A DNA stretch of 64,000 bases, taken from positions 34,831 to 98,830 of the forward strand of contig NZ_BSFC01000003.1 in NCBI RefSeq assembly GCF_027922145.1, in the 5' to 3' direction. The notes below the pieces were generated by a model that searched no databases, was not told the origin of the DNA, and saw only the letters and a program-made list of their open reading frames with translations. The stretch's first letter is position 1, and every line of letters starts with the position of its first letter. Source of the DNA: Novosphingobium resinovorum. GTDB taxonomy: Bacteria > Pseudomonadota > Alphaproteobacteria > Sphingomonadales > Sphingomonadaceae. Below are positions 63,999 to 64,000 of the stretch, one piece after another. A program made the position numbers and the translations under genes.

Positions 63999-64000
63999 TT

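Overview
This is a GC-rich chromosomal segment from an alphaproteobacterium, most likely a member of Sphingomonadales (Novosphingobium/Sphingobium-like). The call rests on gene order (zapA, 6S RNA, fau, a DUF2842 protein; recG, sdhE and mfd close together), on protein sequence character, and on several families of paired intergenic palindromes of a kind I associate with sphingomonads. It is inference; no rRNA is present. Coding density is high and there is no integrase, transposase or CRISPR array.

Layout. 1-1.3 kb: end of an AIM24-like protein and a RHH/PIN toxin-antitoxin pair with a palindromic operator. 1.3-3.2 kb: glmS. 3.2-18.5 kb: an accessory, catabolic-looking region. It holds four short-chain dehydrogenases, a zinc-type alcohol dehydrogenase, an alkylsulfatase-like metallo-beta-lactamase protein with altered metal ligands, an AraC regulator, a sulfotransferase and a VOC protein. 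It also carries the recognised coenzyme F420 biosynthesis genes (fused CofG-CofH, CofD, CofE on the minus strand; CofC on the plus strand), an F420:NADPH oxidoreductase and a luciferase-like oxidoreductase of the F420-using superfamily. Cofactor synthesis, cofactor reduction and a likely user enzyme thus sit together, which is the most distinctive feature of the window.

18.5-28.7 kb: central metabolism. thiE, a lipoprotein, then a minus-strand tkt-gap-MOSC-pgk-acyltransferase-fba series (transketolase and lower glycolysis), followed by zapA, 6S RNA, fau and DUF2842. 28.8-36.3 kb: two identical tRNA-Asp genes, a secreted protein, a DUF1801/YdeI protein, the branched-chain 2-oxoacid dehydrogenase genes E1alpha-E1beta-E2 (one repeat element is embedded in the E2 linker), thyA, tRNA-Pro and a FadR-type regulator. 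36.4-44.4 kb: recG, a host-attachment-family protein, sdhE, another SDR, mfd and a HicAB toxin-antitoxin pair.

44.4-53 kb: c-di-GMP signalling (an EAL protein and a GGDEF protein), nadK, tRNA-Asn, a D-2-hydroxyacid dehydrogenase, an M20 peptidase and a PepSY membrane pair. 53-64 kb: a large autotransporter, secA, small secreted proteins, a PAP2-family membrane protein, an unusual array of phased decamer repeats, then argJ, a glutathione S-transferase and an inositol-monophosphatase-family protein. Inverted-repeat elements of at least five families lie mostly between convergent genes and probably act as terminators or mRNA-end structures.
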